Shown piece by piece: positions 7,209 to 14,092 of a stretch of 14,092 nucleotides of DNA. The number at the start of each line of letters is the position of its first letter. Position 1 is the first letter of the stretch. The translations under genes and the position numbers were made by a program. Below the pieces are notes generated by a model. The model was not told where the DNA came from, made no database searches, and was given only the letters and a program-made list of their open reading frames with translations. Origin of the DNA: JBFMDN01 sp040753915 (GTDB taxonomy: Bacteria; Desulfobacterota; Desulfomonilia; Desulfomonilales; Desulfomonilaceae); assembly GCA_040753915.1 (NCBI GenBank), contig JBFMDN010000101.1, forward strand, positions 1-14,092. Reading direction: 5' to 3'.

Positions 7209-7399
7209 CGGTTCCTTCTTTACGACCCTCGATCGTACCATCAAGCGTGCGATCTCCCGGGTCTTTGGGTGCTTGTTCTCCGTTCGCAAGTAATATGCTA
7301 CTATTTCACTTCTCTGGAAAGGCATGGCCACACGGAATGCCTGAGGAGAGGATCTTTGCGGGACTGGTCCGAGAAAGGGCCGGTGCGGAGAACAAGAGA
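7209..7399. promoter_or_regulatory. Divergent promoter region between nfo and the thioesterase gene
   Basis: This 191-bp spacer must hold the start signals of both divergent genes. An AT-rich patch at 7288-7308 contains TATGCT (7294-7299) as a possible plus-strand -10 box, but its -35 match is poor. No clear minus-strand promoter could be chosen. No operator-like palindrome was noticed. Confidence 0.3.
7213..7220 (-). promoter_or_regulatory. Shine-Dalgarno deciding the nfo start
   Basis: AAGAAGGA on the minus strand lies 4 nt before ATG 7208. The next in-frame ATG upstream (7241) has only a distant GGGAG, so 7208 is preferred. Confidence 0.55.
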
Positions 7400-7834
7400 A
7401 TGCCGAACGGGAAACGAGCAGTCGGGCGAGCGAATGAAGCCCCCAAGGAGTGTCTTTTCGAGTGCAAGGTCTATTATGAGGACACAGACTGCATGGGAGT
7501 CGTGTACCATGCAAACTACTTGAAGTATCTCGAGCGAGCCCGGAGCGAATACGTGCAAGAGCGCTTGGAAAGCGTGGAGAATTACCATGACCGCGGAATC
7601 TTCTTCATGGTCCATAAGATCGAAATAGCGTTCCACTCTCCTGCCAGACTTGGCGATCTGCTCGTCGTGAGGACTTGGATAGAGCACACCACCAAGTTTC
7701 GTGTGGTGGTCAAGCAAATTGTGATCAAGAAGGGGGAGCCGAGGGACTATCTTGTTACCGCCACGGTAACCCTGGTAAACGTTACCCCGGAAGGGGAGCT
7801 GAGAGAGATCCCGGCTGAATTTCATGAGCTCTGA
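7400..7834 (+). CDS. YbgC-type acyl-CoA thioesterase (hotdog fold)
   Basis: The 144-residue product carries the 4-hydroxybenzoyl-CoA thioesterase signature VYYEDTDCMGVVYHANYLKY at about 24-43. The catalytic Asp is Asp30, equivalent to the second Asp of the YEDTD motif in E. coli YbgC. It is followed by the conserved LERARSEY helix and a hotdog-like strand pattern (IEIAFHSPARLGDLLVV). It hydrolyses acyl-CoA or acyl-ACP thioesters in the cytoplasm; chain-length preference cannot be read. YbgC is often next to tol-pal genes, but none are here. The start ATG 7400 has GGAG at 7387-7390 (9-nt spacing); an ATG at 7337 would add 21 atypical residues. The gene overlaps the next one by 11 bp, which suggests co-translation. 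Confidence 0.92.
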   Translation: MPNGKRAVGRANEAPKECLFECKVYYEDTDCMGVVYHANYLKYLERARSEYVQERLESVENYHDRGIFFMVHKIEIAFHSPARLGDLLVVRTWIEHTTKFRVVVKQIVIKKGEPRDYLVTATVTLVNVTPEGELREIPAEFHEL

Positions 7835-8717
7835 TCGGACAGGCCTCCACGACAAGACTGAAGGGCCACGGGCCGGTAGCGCAGGGATGGGTCGAGCGAG
7901 CATTGTTTGGTTGATAGTGCTCGTGGCGTTTTTATCCGTGTCGGTCTGTTCTACTGGGCACTGCGACGACGTGGATCAGCTTGTCGAGCGTGCTCTGAGG
8001 CGCTCGGGTCTCCAGAGTCAGGCCAAAACCCTCATCCCTGCAATCGTTGGCGCATTTCCCGGCGATGCCTTCTCTGATGCAAGCCTGAGAGGCAAGATAC
8101 GAACCCGGATCAACAAGTCGTTTGGAGAAACACAGATCCTGGAGACGGTCCGAGAGTCCCTGAAGTCTAAATTCGATCAAAGCAAGATGGACCATGTCCT
8201 CGAGTTTTACGACTCGAAGCTTGGCAAGAAGATAGGAGAGTTGCAAGCCGGGGCTCTTCTGGCAACCTCCCTTTCCCAAGTGAAGGAAAGCAAGGCTTCC
8301 CTGGCCCTCATGCAGGATTCTCGGATGCCTTTGCTCCGGAGAATCGTTCAGGCCACAGAAGTGGCAGTGGCTCAGGAGCGCCTGTTCAACAGCATGATCC
8401 GTGGCCTATTGGACTCGGGAGACGCGCAGGAGGGTCAGCCCGCTGCGGTGCGGAGTCGCCTTCGATCGTTCACGGACCGGGCCATGGCTCCCGGGGCTAT
8501 CTTCGAGCAAATGGCCATCGCATCGCTGTCACGGACCTTCGCATCTCTTTCGGATAAGGAGCTGGAAGAGCTCGCGGCATTCGAAGAATCTGACGCTGCA
8601 CGCTGGTTTCGGTCGGCGACGCTGCCCGGGCTCGAAAAAGCAGTGTATGAGATCTCTCGGCTGCTCGGGCTCGCAATACGGGAGTCCAAACCTCCGACTG
8701 AGCACGAAAGCAGGTAA
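7824..8717 (+). CDS. Exported protein with two DUF2059-like repeats
   Basis: This is a 297-residue protein of unknown function. A hydrophobic segment, SIVWLIVLVAFLSVSV, at about 26-41 looks like a Sec signal peptide, with cleavage likely near CSTGHC|DD, so the mature part would be periplasmic. The mature protein is helical. Its first half has MDHVLEFYDSKLGKKIGELQ and its second half ELEELAAFEESDAARWFRSA; both follow the F(Y/E)xS..(G/A)(K/R) pattern of DUF2059-type repeats, suggesting internal duplication. ATG 7824 overlaps the thioesterase stop (ATGAGCTCTGA). ATG 7887 (276 aa) gives a more typical signal peptide with a short basic N-region and may be the real start; neither has a strong Shine-Dalgarno. 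No catalytic motif is visible. DUF2059 membership is by pattern recall, not a profile search. Confidence 0.82.
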   Translation: MSSDRTGLHDKTEGPRAGSAGMGRASIVWLIVLVAFLSVSVCSTGHCDDVDQLVERALRRSGLQSQAKTLIPAIVGAFPGDAFSDASLRGKIRTRINKSFGETQILETVRESLKSKFDQSKMDHVLEFYDSKLGKKIGELQAGALLATSLSQVKESKASLALMQDSRMPLLRRIVQATEVAVAQERLFNSMIRGLLDSGDAQEGQPAAVRSRLRSFTDRAMAPGAIFEQMAIASLSRTFASLSDKELEELAAFEESDAARWFRSATLPGLEKAVYEISRLLGLAIRESKPPTEHESR

Positions 8718-8740
8718 AAAGCGAAGCAAGTGGAAAAGTT

Positions 8741-8948
8741 CCTAAGTGCGAGACTTCATAAGTACGGTTACGTATTTCAGGGCTATCAAGAAGAGGATTC
8801 TTGGTTATCATTGATTTCTTCATGCCTTGAAGGGGCATACCATGAGTAGTCCCGCGGGACTACTTTAGGTGCGCTCCTTCAGAGCGCAAGTCTCCCAAAT
8901 GAGCCGTGGCAGAATGCGTGACCGTATTTGCGAAACGCTGCACTAGGA
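8741..8948. repeat. Dispersed inverted-repeat element, full copy with four internal hairpins (locus 3)
   Basis: The left arm (8741-8777) read on the minus strand gives GAAATACGTAACCGTACTTA, TGAAGTC and GCACTTAG. The right arm (8885-8948) gives AAGTCTCCCAAATGAGCCGT, GGCAGAATGCGTGACCGTAT, TTGCGAAACGC and GCACTAG. The arms are inverted relative to each other, with near-matching termini (CTAAGTGC and GCACTAG). Four hairpins sit between or beside them: 8787-8803, 8822-8838, 8845-8864 and 8870-8888. There is no coding capacity inside. The structure resembles a MITE or a REP/BIME pair. It fills most of the spacer between the DUF2059-like gene and the PsbP-like gene. Confidence 0.65.
8845..8864. other. 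20-bp perfect palindrome
   Basis: AGTAGTCCCGCGGGACTACT is identical to its reverse complement. It is followed by TTTAGG, so it might act as a weak plus-strand terminator for the upstream thioesterase/DUF2059 pair, as an operator, or simply as part of the repeat element. Confidence 0.7.
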
Positions 8949-8972
8949 TATACGGAGAACAAATACGCCGCC

Positions 8973-9545
8973 ATGGACGGACGAAGCCACCCCATTCGGC
9001 AATGGTTGCCTCTGCTAGGAGCACTTGCCATACTCATTACGGTGTCTGCGACCGCAGTGCTGGCGCAGCAGGCGCGCCCCACGGAGCGTGGATTCACACG
9101 ATACACGGATCCGGCCGGTCGCTTCTCGCTGGATTATCCCGCCACAATGAAGGTGGAGGCGGCCCGACCGGAAGAAGTGAAAATCTACCATCCTGGGGCC
9201 TCGCTGCGTATTACTATCTTTGTGGAGAGGCGGAAAAATCAGAAAGTCCGGGATGCCGATCTGCTTCTGGCAATCTTTCGGAAGCGGATGCAGGAGGAGA
9301 TGAAGGACTTCTCTATCCTCGAAGAAGGAAAACTGGCAGGTTTGGCGGGCTCTCAAGGTTACCTCATATGTTCCTTTCGAGATCCCAGGGGTATCCAGCT
9401 CGTACAAGTTGTGCAGTATGTCGTTTCCAAAGATCGGTTGCTGCAGCTCATCGTCTCGGACCGACCGGAGGGATTTAGAAATCTCGCTGATGTCATACGC
9501 AAGATCCATCGGTCGCTTCACGTAACCGACGCCTTATTGAAATAG
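8973..9545 (+). CDS. Exported PsbP/DUF1795-like protein of unknown function
   Basis: The 190-residue product starts with a good Sec signal peptide: MDGRSHPIRQ, a hydrophobic run WLPLLGALAILITVSATAV, then VLA|QQ. The mature part opens with YTDPAGRFSLDYPATMKVE, a pattern typical of PsbP/DcrB/DUF1795-like folds (aromatic-D-G-F-S-x-x-Y-P). It has alternating strands and two helices, and ends with a helix containing VIRKIHRSL. It is probably a periplasmic or outer-face protein; no catalytic motif is seen. The start ATG 8973 is chosen because it gives the signal peptide. In-frame TTG 8928 lies inside the repeat element and is unlikely. It precedes uvrB by 66 bp on the same strand, with no obvious functional link. 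Confidence 0.82.
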   Translation: MDGRSHPIRQWLPLLGALAILITVSATAVLAQQARPTERGFTRYTDPAGRFSLDYPATMKVEAARPEEVKIYHPGASLRITIFVERRKNQKVRDADLLLAIFRKRMQEEMKDFSILEEGKLAGLAGSQGYLICSFRDPRGIQLVQVVQYVVSKDRLLQLIVSDRPEGFRNLADVIRKIHRSLHVTDALLK

Positions 9546-9611
9546 GCGGGCTCCGTGCGCCGCGGGGACCGCCTCATCCGCGAGCAAGCAGGGGGTCAAG
9601 AGGCTGATAAC

Positions 9612-11705
9612 ATGTCGGAATTCAAGATCGTGTCAGATTTCGTCCCCAGGGGCGATCAACCCGACGCTATTGAAAGGCTCGTCGAAGGAGTTCAAGGCGG
9701 CGCTAAGCATCAAGTCCTCCTGGGTGTCACCGGCTCCGGAAAGACGTACACCATGGCCAATGTGATAGCCAAGGTTGGTAAACCTGCGCTGGTGCTGGCC
9801 CCGAACAAGACGTTAGCCGCGCAGCTCTTCAGCGAGCTCAAGGCGCTCTTTCCCGAGAATGCCGTCGAATACTTTGTCTCGTATTACGACTACTACCAGC
9901 CGGAGGCGTACATACCACAGTCGGACACGTATATAGAGAAGGACTCAAGTATTAATGAAACCATAGACAAGATGAGGCATTCGGCGACCAGATCTTTGCT
10001 GGAGCGCAATGACGTAATCATCGTGGCATCCGTGTCATGCATCTACGGCCTCGGATCTCCTGAGGCGTACCAGGACATGCTCGTCCACCTTATTGACAAG
10101 GAAGACGCTGACAGAGACGTAGTGCTCAAGAAACTCGTGGAGATCCAATATGAGCGCAATGACATGGATTTCCACCGGGGAACGTTTCGGGTTAGGGGTG
10201 ATGTGGTCGAGGTTTTTCCTGCTTATGAGGAGGAGACGGCTATCCGGATCGAATTCTTCGGCGACACGGTTGACGCGATCTACGAAGTCGACCCTTTGAG
10301 GGGAAAGATCAAGAGAGCCCTCGACAAGGTAGCAATTTATCCGGCGAGTCATTATGTCACCGAGAAGTCTCGTCTCTTACACGCGGCGGACCTGATTCTC
10401 GAAGAGATGAAGGAGCGAGTGGAAACCTTCAGAAGCCAGAACCGCCTGATCGAAGCTCAGAGGATCGAAGAGCGGACGCGGTTCGACGTGGAAATGCTCA
10501 AGGAGTTGGGGTACTGTAACGGGATCGAAAACTATTCCCGTTACTTGACAGGACGGAATGCGGGAGAGCCTCCGCCGACGCTCCTGGAATACTTTCCAAG
10601 GGATTCGCTTTTCTTCATCGACGAATCCCATGTCAGCATCCCGCAGCTCAGGGGAATGTTTCGAGGCGACCGTTCCAGGAAGCAGACCCTTGTGGATTAT
10701 GGATTCAGGCTTCCGAGCGCCCTGGACAACCGCCCCTTGACTTTCGAGGAATTTGAGTCTCACGTAAACCAGGTCATCTACGTTTCTGCCACTCCCGGTC
10801 CGTACGAGATGGAACACGCGGGCGAGCGGGTGGTTCAGCAAGTGATTCGGCCCACAGGGCTCATGGATCCGGTCATCGAATTGCGACCAGCTTCGAGCCA
10901 GGTGGACGATCTTTTGCACGAGATCCGCCAGCGAGTGGAAGCGGGGCAGAGGGTACTCGTGACCACGCTGACAAAGAGAATGGCGGAGGACCTGACAGAG
11001 TATTACAGCAGTCTTGGAATACGGGTCAGGTATCTCCACTCGGAAATCCACACCATCGAGCGCATGGAGATCATCAGGGATCTGCGCGTGGGAAAGTTCG
11101 ACGTGCTCATCGGAATTAACTTACTCAGGGAAGGATTGGACATTCCTGAGGTGGGCCTGGTTGCCATACTCGATGCCGACAAAGAAGGCTTCCTCAGGTC
11201 GGAGCGATCGCTGATCCAGACGGCTGGCCGAGCCTCGCGAAACGTGGATGGCACGGTCCTCATGTACGCGGATTCTGTGACCGAATCCATGGAGCGCGCG
11301 ATGGAAGAGACTGCCCGCCGGCGAACCCTCCAGTTGGAGTTCAACAGGGAGCACGGCATTACGCCGGAGACCGTGAAGAAGAGTATCCAGGACATTCTCT
11401 CGTCTCTGGCGGAACAGGATTATGTGACGGTCGAAGTCGAGCCGGAGGAGGTTTTGCCTGAGGCTGCTCCGGAGGATTTGCCCAAGATCATCGAGTCGCT
11501 TACAAAGGAGATGTTTGAGGCCGCCCGGAACCTGGAGTTCGAGAAAGCCGCGGACCTCAGAGACATGATACGCGAGCTGGAAGCTCGGCAGATCCGCCTA
11601 GGCTTGCCCCAGGCCAAACCGCGAAAGCCTGAAAAGAAGAGCAAACGGAGAGCCCCAGCCCGACCAGGATTCGCGGAGGAACGGCAGCAGCAACAACAAT
11701 GGTGA
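9612..11705 (+). CDS. uvrB: Excinuclease ABC subunit B (UvrB)
   Basis: UvrB is the damage-verifying helicase-like subunit of nucleotide excision repair, loaded by UvrA and recruiting UvrC. The 697-residue product has Walker A GVTGSGKT (38-45) and the tyrosine-rich beta-hairpin region with YYDYYQPEAYIPQSDTYI (about 91-108). The DESH box, FIDESHVSIPQ, is near 335-345. The C-terminal helicase half has YVSATPGPYE, GINLLREGLDIPEV and QTAGRASRN. A C-terminal UVR coiled-coil motif (EMFEAARNLEFEKAADLRDM, about 632-651) binds UvrC. It is slightly longer than usual because of a basic, low-complexity tail ending in a five-Gln run and Trp. ATG 9612 is chosen over GTG 9555 because MSEFKIVSDF matches the family N-terminus and AAGAGG (9598-9603) is 8 nt upstream. 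The next gene starts 3 bp after its stop. Confidence 0.98.
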   Translation: MSEFKIVSDFVPRGDQPDAIERLVEGVQGGAKHQVLLGVTGSGKTYTMANVIAKVGKPALVLAPNKTLAAQLFSELKALFPENAVEYFVSYYDYYQPEAYIPQSDTYIEKDSSINETIDKMRHSATRSLLERNDVIIVASVSCIYGLGSPEAYQDMLVHLIDKEDADRDVVLKKLVEIQYERNDMDFHRGTFRVRGDVVEVFPAYEEETAIRIEFFGDTVDAIYEVDPLRGKIKRALDKVAIYPASHYVTEKSRLLHAADLILEEMKERVETFRSQNRLIEAQRIEERTRFDVEMLKELGYCNGIENYSRYLTGRNAGEPPPTLLEYFPRDSLFFIDESHVSIPQLRGMFRGDRSRKQTLVDYGFRLPSALDNRPLTFEEFESHVNQVIYVSATPGPYEMEHAGERVVQQVIRPTGLMDPVIELRPASSQVDDLLHEIRQRVEAGQRVLVTTLTKRMAEDLTEYYSSLGIRVRYLHSEIHTIERMEIIRDLRVGKFDVLIGINLLREGLDIPEVGLVAILDADKEGFLRSERSLIQTAGRASRNVDGTVLMYADSVTESMERAMEETARRRTLQLEFNREHGITPETVKKSIQDILSSLAEQDYVTVEVEPEEVLPEAAPEDLPKIIESLTKEMFEAARNLEFEKAADLRDMIRELEARQIRLGLPQAKPRKPEKKSKRRAPARPGFAEERQQQQQW

Positions 11706-11708
11706 CCC

Positions 11709-12935
11709 ATGACTGATGATATGAAGACAAAAGAGGAATTGATCGCCGAGCTCCAGGACCTCAGAGCTCGGTTCGACCAGCTCTCGACTTCGGAAGCCGA
11801 GTTGCGGGCTGCCAGGGAGGCTCTACGGTATTCCGAGCTGAGGTTTCGCTCTGTAGCGCAATCAGCGGTTGATGCCATCGTATCTTCAAACTCGAAGGAC
11901 GAGATTATCTTCTGGAACAAGGCCGCGGAGCATATATTTGGCTATAGTGAAGAAGAGGTACTGGGCAAACCCGTTACCATGCTGATTCCGCCGCGACTGA
12001 GAGAAGCGCACAGCCGAGGAGTGCTTCAGTACAAGAAGACCGGGATTCCGGCTTTGATAGGAAAAACCGTGGAGGTCCCGGCCTTGAGGAAGAGCGGCGC
12101 GGAGTTCCCCATCGAGCTGTCGCTTTCTACGTGGACGGCAAAGGGGGAGACTTTCTTCACAGGTATCATACGGGATATCTCTGCGAGAAAGGAAGCGGAG
12201 AAGGAACTGCAAAGACGCACCGAAGAAGCACGCCAGCGTACAACTGAGCTGGAAGCCCTCATTCAGATGGTCGCGCACGATCTTAAGTCTCCAATTATCA
12301 CTATTGCCGGCATCGTCCGTTTGCTGAAAAAGAACCTCTGTAATTTGCCAGCGGACGAGAAGAGAGAACAGTTGTTTTCTCAGCTCGAAGCATCGAGTAT
12401 CGCGGTGGAGACCTTCTTGAAGGATCTTCTGGACGGATTGGCCGTGGAAGCTACTGTTCCGGAGCAACTACCTGTTCGGATCGAGGAGCTCATCGAAGAA
12501 GTGGCCCGGCAACATGGAGAAACTTTGGAGAAGAGCCACATAGTGCTCGACATCGAGATCGCGGACTCCCTTCCCACCATCACGGGTGATTCTCGGCGGC
12601 TCGGGCAAGTGCTCGACAATCTGATCTGCAATGCGATCCGATACATGGGAAACAACAACGAACCGCGTATACGGATACGGGCAGTTCAGGGATCGGATTG
12701 TGTCATTGTCAGCGTCTCGGATAACGGGATTGGCATTGCCAAAGAATATCACGGCAAGATTTTCGAGAGGTTCTTTCGAGCGCCTGGCAGTGGTGCGTCC
12801 GGCGGATCGGGGCTAGGACTTTCCATCGTGAAGAGGATCGTGCAAAATCATGGCGGAACCGTATGGGTCGAATCGGAAGAAGGGCAAGGCTCGATTTTTA
12901 GTTTCTCGCTACCCGTCTGCACGCCCGCGTCATGA
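11709..12935 (+). CDS. PAS-domain sensor histidine kinase, orphan, coupled to uvrB
   Basis: The 408-residue product has an N-terminal coiled coil (about 6-40), then one PAS domain (about 42-165; FRSVAQSAVDAIVSSNSKDE, FWNKAAEHIFGYSEEEVLGK, ending in FFTGIIRDISARKEAEKELQ). A second coiled coil (about 160-185) leads to the dimerisation domain with H-box MVAHDLKSPI (phosphorylated His190). The ATPase domain has the N-box DNLICNAIRY (303-312), G1 DNGIGI (338-343) and G2 GGSGLGLSI (365-373). It has no membrane segment or signal peptide, so it is cytoplasmic. It would autophosphorylate and pass phosphate to a response regulator, but none is encoded nearby. The start lies 3 bp after the uvrB stop with little Shine-Dalgarno of its own, suggesting translational coupling. 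The PAS ligand is unknown. Confidence 0.96.
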   Translation: MTDDMKTKEELIAELQDLRARFDQLSTSEAELRAAREALRYSELRFRSVAQSAVDAIVSSNSKDEIIFWNKAAEHIFGYSEEEVLGKPVTMLIPPRLREAHSRGVLQYKKTGIPALIGKTVEVPALRKSGAEFPIELSLSTWTAKGETFFTGIIRDISARKEAEKELQRRTEEARQRTTELEALIQMVAHDLKSPIITIAGIVRLLKKNLCNLPADEKREQLFSQLEASSIAVETFLKDLLDGLAVEATVPEQLPVRIEELIEEVARQHGETLEKSHIVLDIEIADSLPTITGDSRRLGQVLDNLICNAIRYMGNNNEPRIRIRAVQGSDCVIVSVSDNGIGIAKEYHGKIFERFFRAPGSGASGGSGLGLSIVKRIVQNHGGTVWVESEEGQGSIFSFSLPVCTPAS

Positions 12936-12954
12936 GTCATCCGTTTCCGGAACA

Positions 12955-12973
12955 AAAAACGAGCCCCGTTTTT
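12955..12973 (+). terminator. Possible terminator-like hairpin after the histidine kinase gene
   Basis: AAAAACG (12955-12961) pairs with CGTTTTT (12967-12973) around AGCCC, 20 bp beyond the stop codon. The T-run forms part of the stem, as in some bidirectional A-stem/U-tail terminators, but the GC core is only 2 bp. Placement is good; strength is uncertain. Confidence 0.4.
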
Positions 12974-13001
12974 CACATGCCACGAACATAGTACAAAACG
13001 A

Positions 13002-13036
13002 GCGGAGGGCGGTCACTGAGAGACCGGACCCTCCGC
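13002..13036 (-). terminator. Intrinsic terminator for the small minus-strand gene
   Basis: GCGGAGGG (13002-13009) pairs with CCCTCCGC (13029-13036), and CGGTC (13010-13014) with GACCG (13022-13026). The 7-nt loop is ACTGAGA, with a GA bulge. On the minus strand the stem is followed by TCGTTTTG, a U-rich tract. It lies 52 bp beyond the stop of the gene at 13089-13271. On the plus strand no T-run follows, although the hairpin could still help end the histidine-kinase transcript. Confidence 0.65.
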
Positions 13037-13088
13037 ACGATCTTCCGGGAGGTCGGACACCCTTTCTTGGAGCGGTTCTCATGTGCTC

Positions 13089-13271
13089 TCAGGCAGCTCT
13101 GCCCTCCAGGCGTCCCAGCATATCTCCGACTAGCTCCTTCTTTCTCTTGAGGTCCTGGCGAAACGAGAACGTATCAGTGCTGGAAATCTCGGAGCTCAAC
13201 TCGCGCAAATATCCCTCCAGGATCTCTTGCATCAACTTTTCTTCATCCTCTCTGAACTGAATCTGGGCCAT
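13089..13271 (-). CDS. Small conserved-type helical protein (60 aa), function unknown
   Basis: The product is a highly charged, probably all-helical soluble protein. It starts MAQIQFREDEEKLMQEILEG, continues with a YLRELSSEIS helix, an SSTDTFSFRQDLKRK middle and an LVGDMLGRLEG C-terminal helix. From memory it resembles small uncharacterised bacterial proteins with an E..LL.E.LE.YL.DLR.EI..TD...FR..LK pattern; this was not searched. It was accepted because ATG 13271 has AAAGGA (13279-13284) at 7-nt spacing and a good intrinsic terminator follows the stop. The frame is open up to GTG 13397, which would add 42 low-complexity polar residues and is less likely. It is convergent with the histidine kinase gene. 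No membrane segment or cysteine motif is present. Confidence 0.72.
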   Translation of the reverse strand: MAQIQFREDEEKLMQEILEGYLRELSSEISSTDTFSFRQDLKRKKELVGDMLGRLEGRAA

Positions 13272-13278
13272 CTGCTCA

Positions 13279-13284
13279 TCCTTT
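13279..13284 (-). promoter_or_regulatory. Shine-Dalgarno deciding the 60-aa gene start
   Basis: AAAGGA on the minus strand lies 7 nt before ATG 13271. The upstream ATG at 13313 has no such site. Confidence 0.6.
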
Positions 13285-13472
13285 CTGGGATTTCCGTCCG
13301 TCTCGGGCTCCATCAGCCGTGGACTCGGACTACATCGACTTACGCGCTGCGAATCGCTCTTTCGTTGGTTGGTAGCATGTTCCTCCATCGCCACCACACC
13401 TGCTCTTGACCGATCGCCTCTACTCCGTCAGGGCCGACACATTCGCCCCCGCGGTCCCTTGCCTCTACTCAA

Positions 13473-13500
13473 AAAATAGTCATCCAATCTTCAGTCGCAA
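13473..13500 (-). promoter_or_regulatory. Possible sigma-70-like promoter for the 60-aa gene
   Basis: The minus strand has TTGCGA (13495-13500), a 16-bp spacer and TATTTT (13473-13478), each matching 4 of 6 consensus bases. This would give a leader of about 200 nt before ATG 13271. The stretch 13272-13583 otherwise holds no convincing gene; its right part (about 13511-13583) looks like degenerate sequence related to the adjacent tandem array (GGCAGCCTGAAATCC, AAGAAATGACAG). Confidence 0.3.
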
Positions 13501-13583
13501 TAGAAATTCGGCAGCCTGAAATCCAGGGATTCGCGGAAATGCTCCACATGCGGCAGAAGAAATGACAGTCTGTCGGAACGTGG

Positions 13584-14092
13584 GGCTACCCTACAGGGCC
13601 GGATTCATCCCACCGCGGATCGTCACGCACCATGTAGTGCAGGCTTTCCAGCCTGCATACCAAGAAATGGCAGCCTAAAAGGCTACCCTACAGGGCCGGA
13701 TTCATCCCACCGCGGATCGTCACGCACCATGTAGTGCAGGCTTTCCAGCCTGCATACCAAGAAATGGCAGCCTAAAAGGCTACCCTACAGGCCGGATTCA
13801 TCCCACCGCGGATCGTCACGCACCATGTAGTGCAGGCTTTCCAGCCTGCATGCCCAGAAATGGCAGCCTAAAAGGCTACCCTACAGGGCCAGATTCATCC
13901 CACCGCGGATCGTCTCACGCCATGTAGTGCAGGCTTTCCAGCCTGCATACCAAGAAGTGGCAGCCTAAAAGGCTACCCTACAGGGCCGGATTTATCCCAC
14001 CGCGGATCGTCACACGCCATGTAGTGCAGGCTTTCCAGCCTGCATACCAAGAAGTGGCAGCCTAAAAGGCTACCCTACAGGGCCGGATTCAT
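13584..14092. repeat. 97-bp tandem repeat array, five full units plus a truncated sixth
   Basis: Units begin with GGCTACCCTACAGG at 13584, 13681, 13778, 13874, 13971 and 14068 (periods 97, 97, 96, 97, 97), and the last is cut by the window end. Units 1 and 2 are identical. Unit 3 lost one G and has two changes; units 4 and 5 share changes such as AAGAAGTGG. Each unit carries a perfect hairpin, TGCAGGCT-TTCC-AGCCTGCA, and a second at the unit junction, AGCCT-AAA-AGGCT with flanking GG/CC. The 97-bp period is not a multiple of three, so it is not a coding repeat. There are no unique spacers, so it is not a CRISPR. Confidence 0.95.

Noticed and set aside
7209..7514. N-terminal extension of endonuclease IV to an upstream start
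   Set aside because: The added 102 residues have no family counterpart, run antisense to the thioesterase gene, and the ATG at 7208 has a good ribosome-binding site.
7935..7965. Lipoprotein lipobox in the DUF2059-like protein (SVSVC)
   Set aside because: The residue before Cys is Val, not Gly/Ala/Ser, so a signal peptidase I site further on is more likely.
11690..11702. CAG/CAA run at the uvrB 3' end as a mobile or frameshift signal
   Set aside because: It simply encodes a five-Gln low-complexity tail; no frame change or insertion boundary is visible.
13584..14092. CRISPR array
   Set aside because: The whole 97-bp unit repeats with no unique spacers, and no cas genes are nearby.
13584..14092. 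Integron attC array
   Set aside because: No integrase gene or cassette ORFs are present, and the units lack the attC core-site pattern (RYYYAAC/GTTRRRY).

Overview
This looks like a chromosomal segment from a Gram-negative bacterium of moderately high G+C, most likely a deltaproteobacterium (Desulfobacterota-type). The hints are secreted proteins with Sec signals, a YbgC-type thioesterase, a eukaryotic-like Ser/Thr kinase with a cNMP-binding-type domain, and abundant hairpin-forming intergenic repeats. The taxonomic call is inference; no rRNA or other decisive marker is present.

Layout. Positions 1-351 are non-coding, with REP-like hairpins. A minus-strand DHA2-type drug/H+ antiporter follows (352-1758). 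A 500-bp repeat-rich spacer (1759-2260) separates it from a co-oriented minus-strand block, read from right to left: nfo (endonuclease IV), map (methionine aminopeptidase), a soluble Ser/Thr kinase fused to a cNMP-binding-like domain and a zinc ribbon, and murD. Diverging from nfo on the plus strand are a YbgC-type thioesterase, an overlapping gene for an exported two-repeat DUF2059-like protein, a hairpin-dense 255-bp spacer, an exported PsbP/DUF1795-like protein, uvrB, and a PAS histidine kinase that starts 3 bp after the uvrB stop. A convergent small minus-strand gene (13089-13271, 60 aa) has its own candidate intrinsic terminator. The right end (13584-14092) is a 97-bp tandem array that runs off the window.

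How the genes fit together. Most are housekeeping genes: DNA repair (nfo, uvrB), peptidoglycan synthesis (murD), N-terminal methionine removal (map) and thioester hydrolysis. The regulatory features are the kinase placed directly upstream of murD and the orphan histidine kinase coupled to uvrB. No defence system, phage, transposase or CRISPR locus is visible.

The most unusual content is non-coding. A dispersed inverted-repeat element (about 40-bp arms, MITE/REP-like) occurs at three intergenic sites, one of them containing four consecutive hairpins. The second is the 97-bp tandem hairpin array. I do not see a convincing entirely new multi-gene system.
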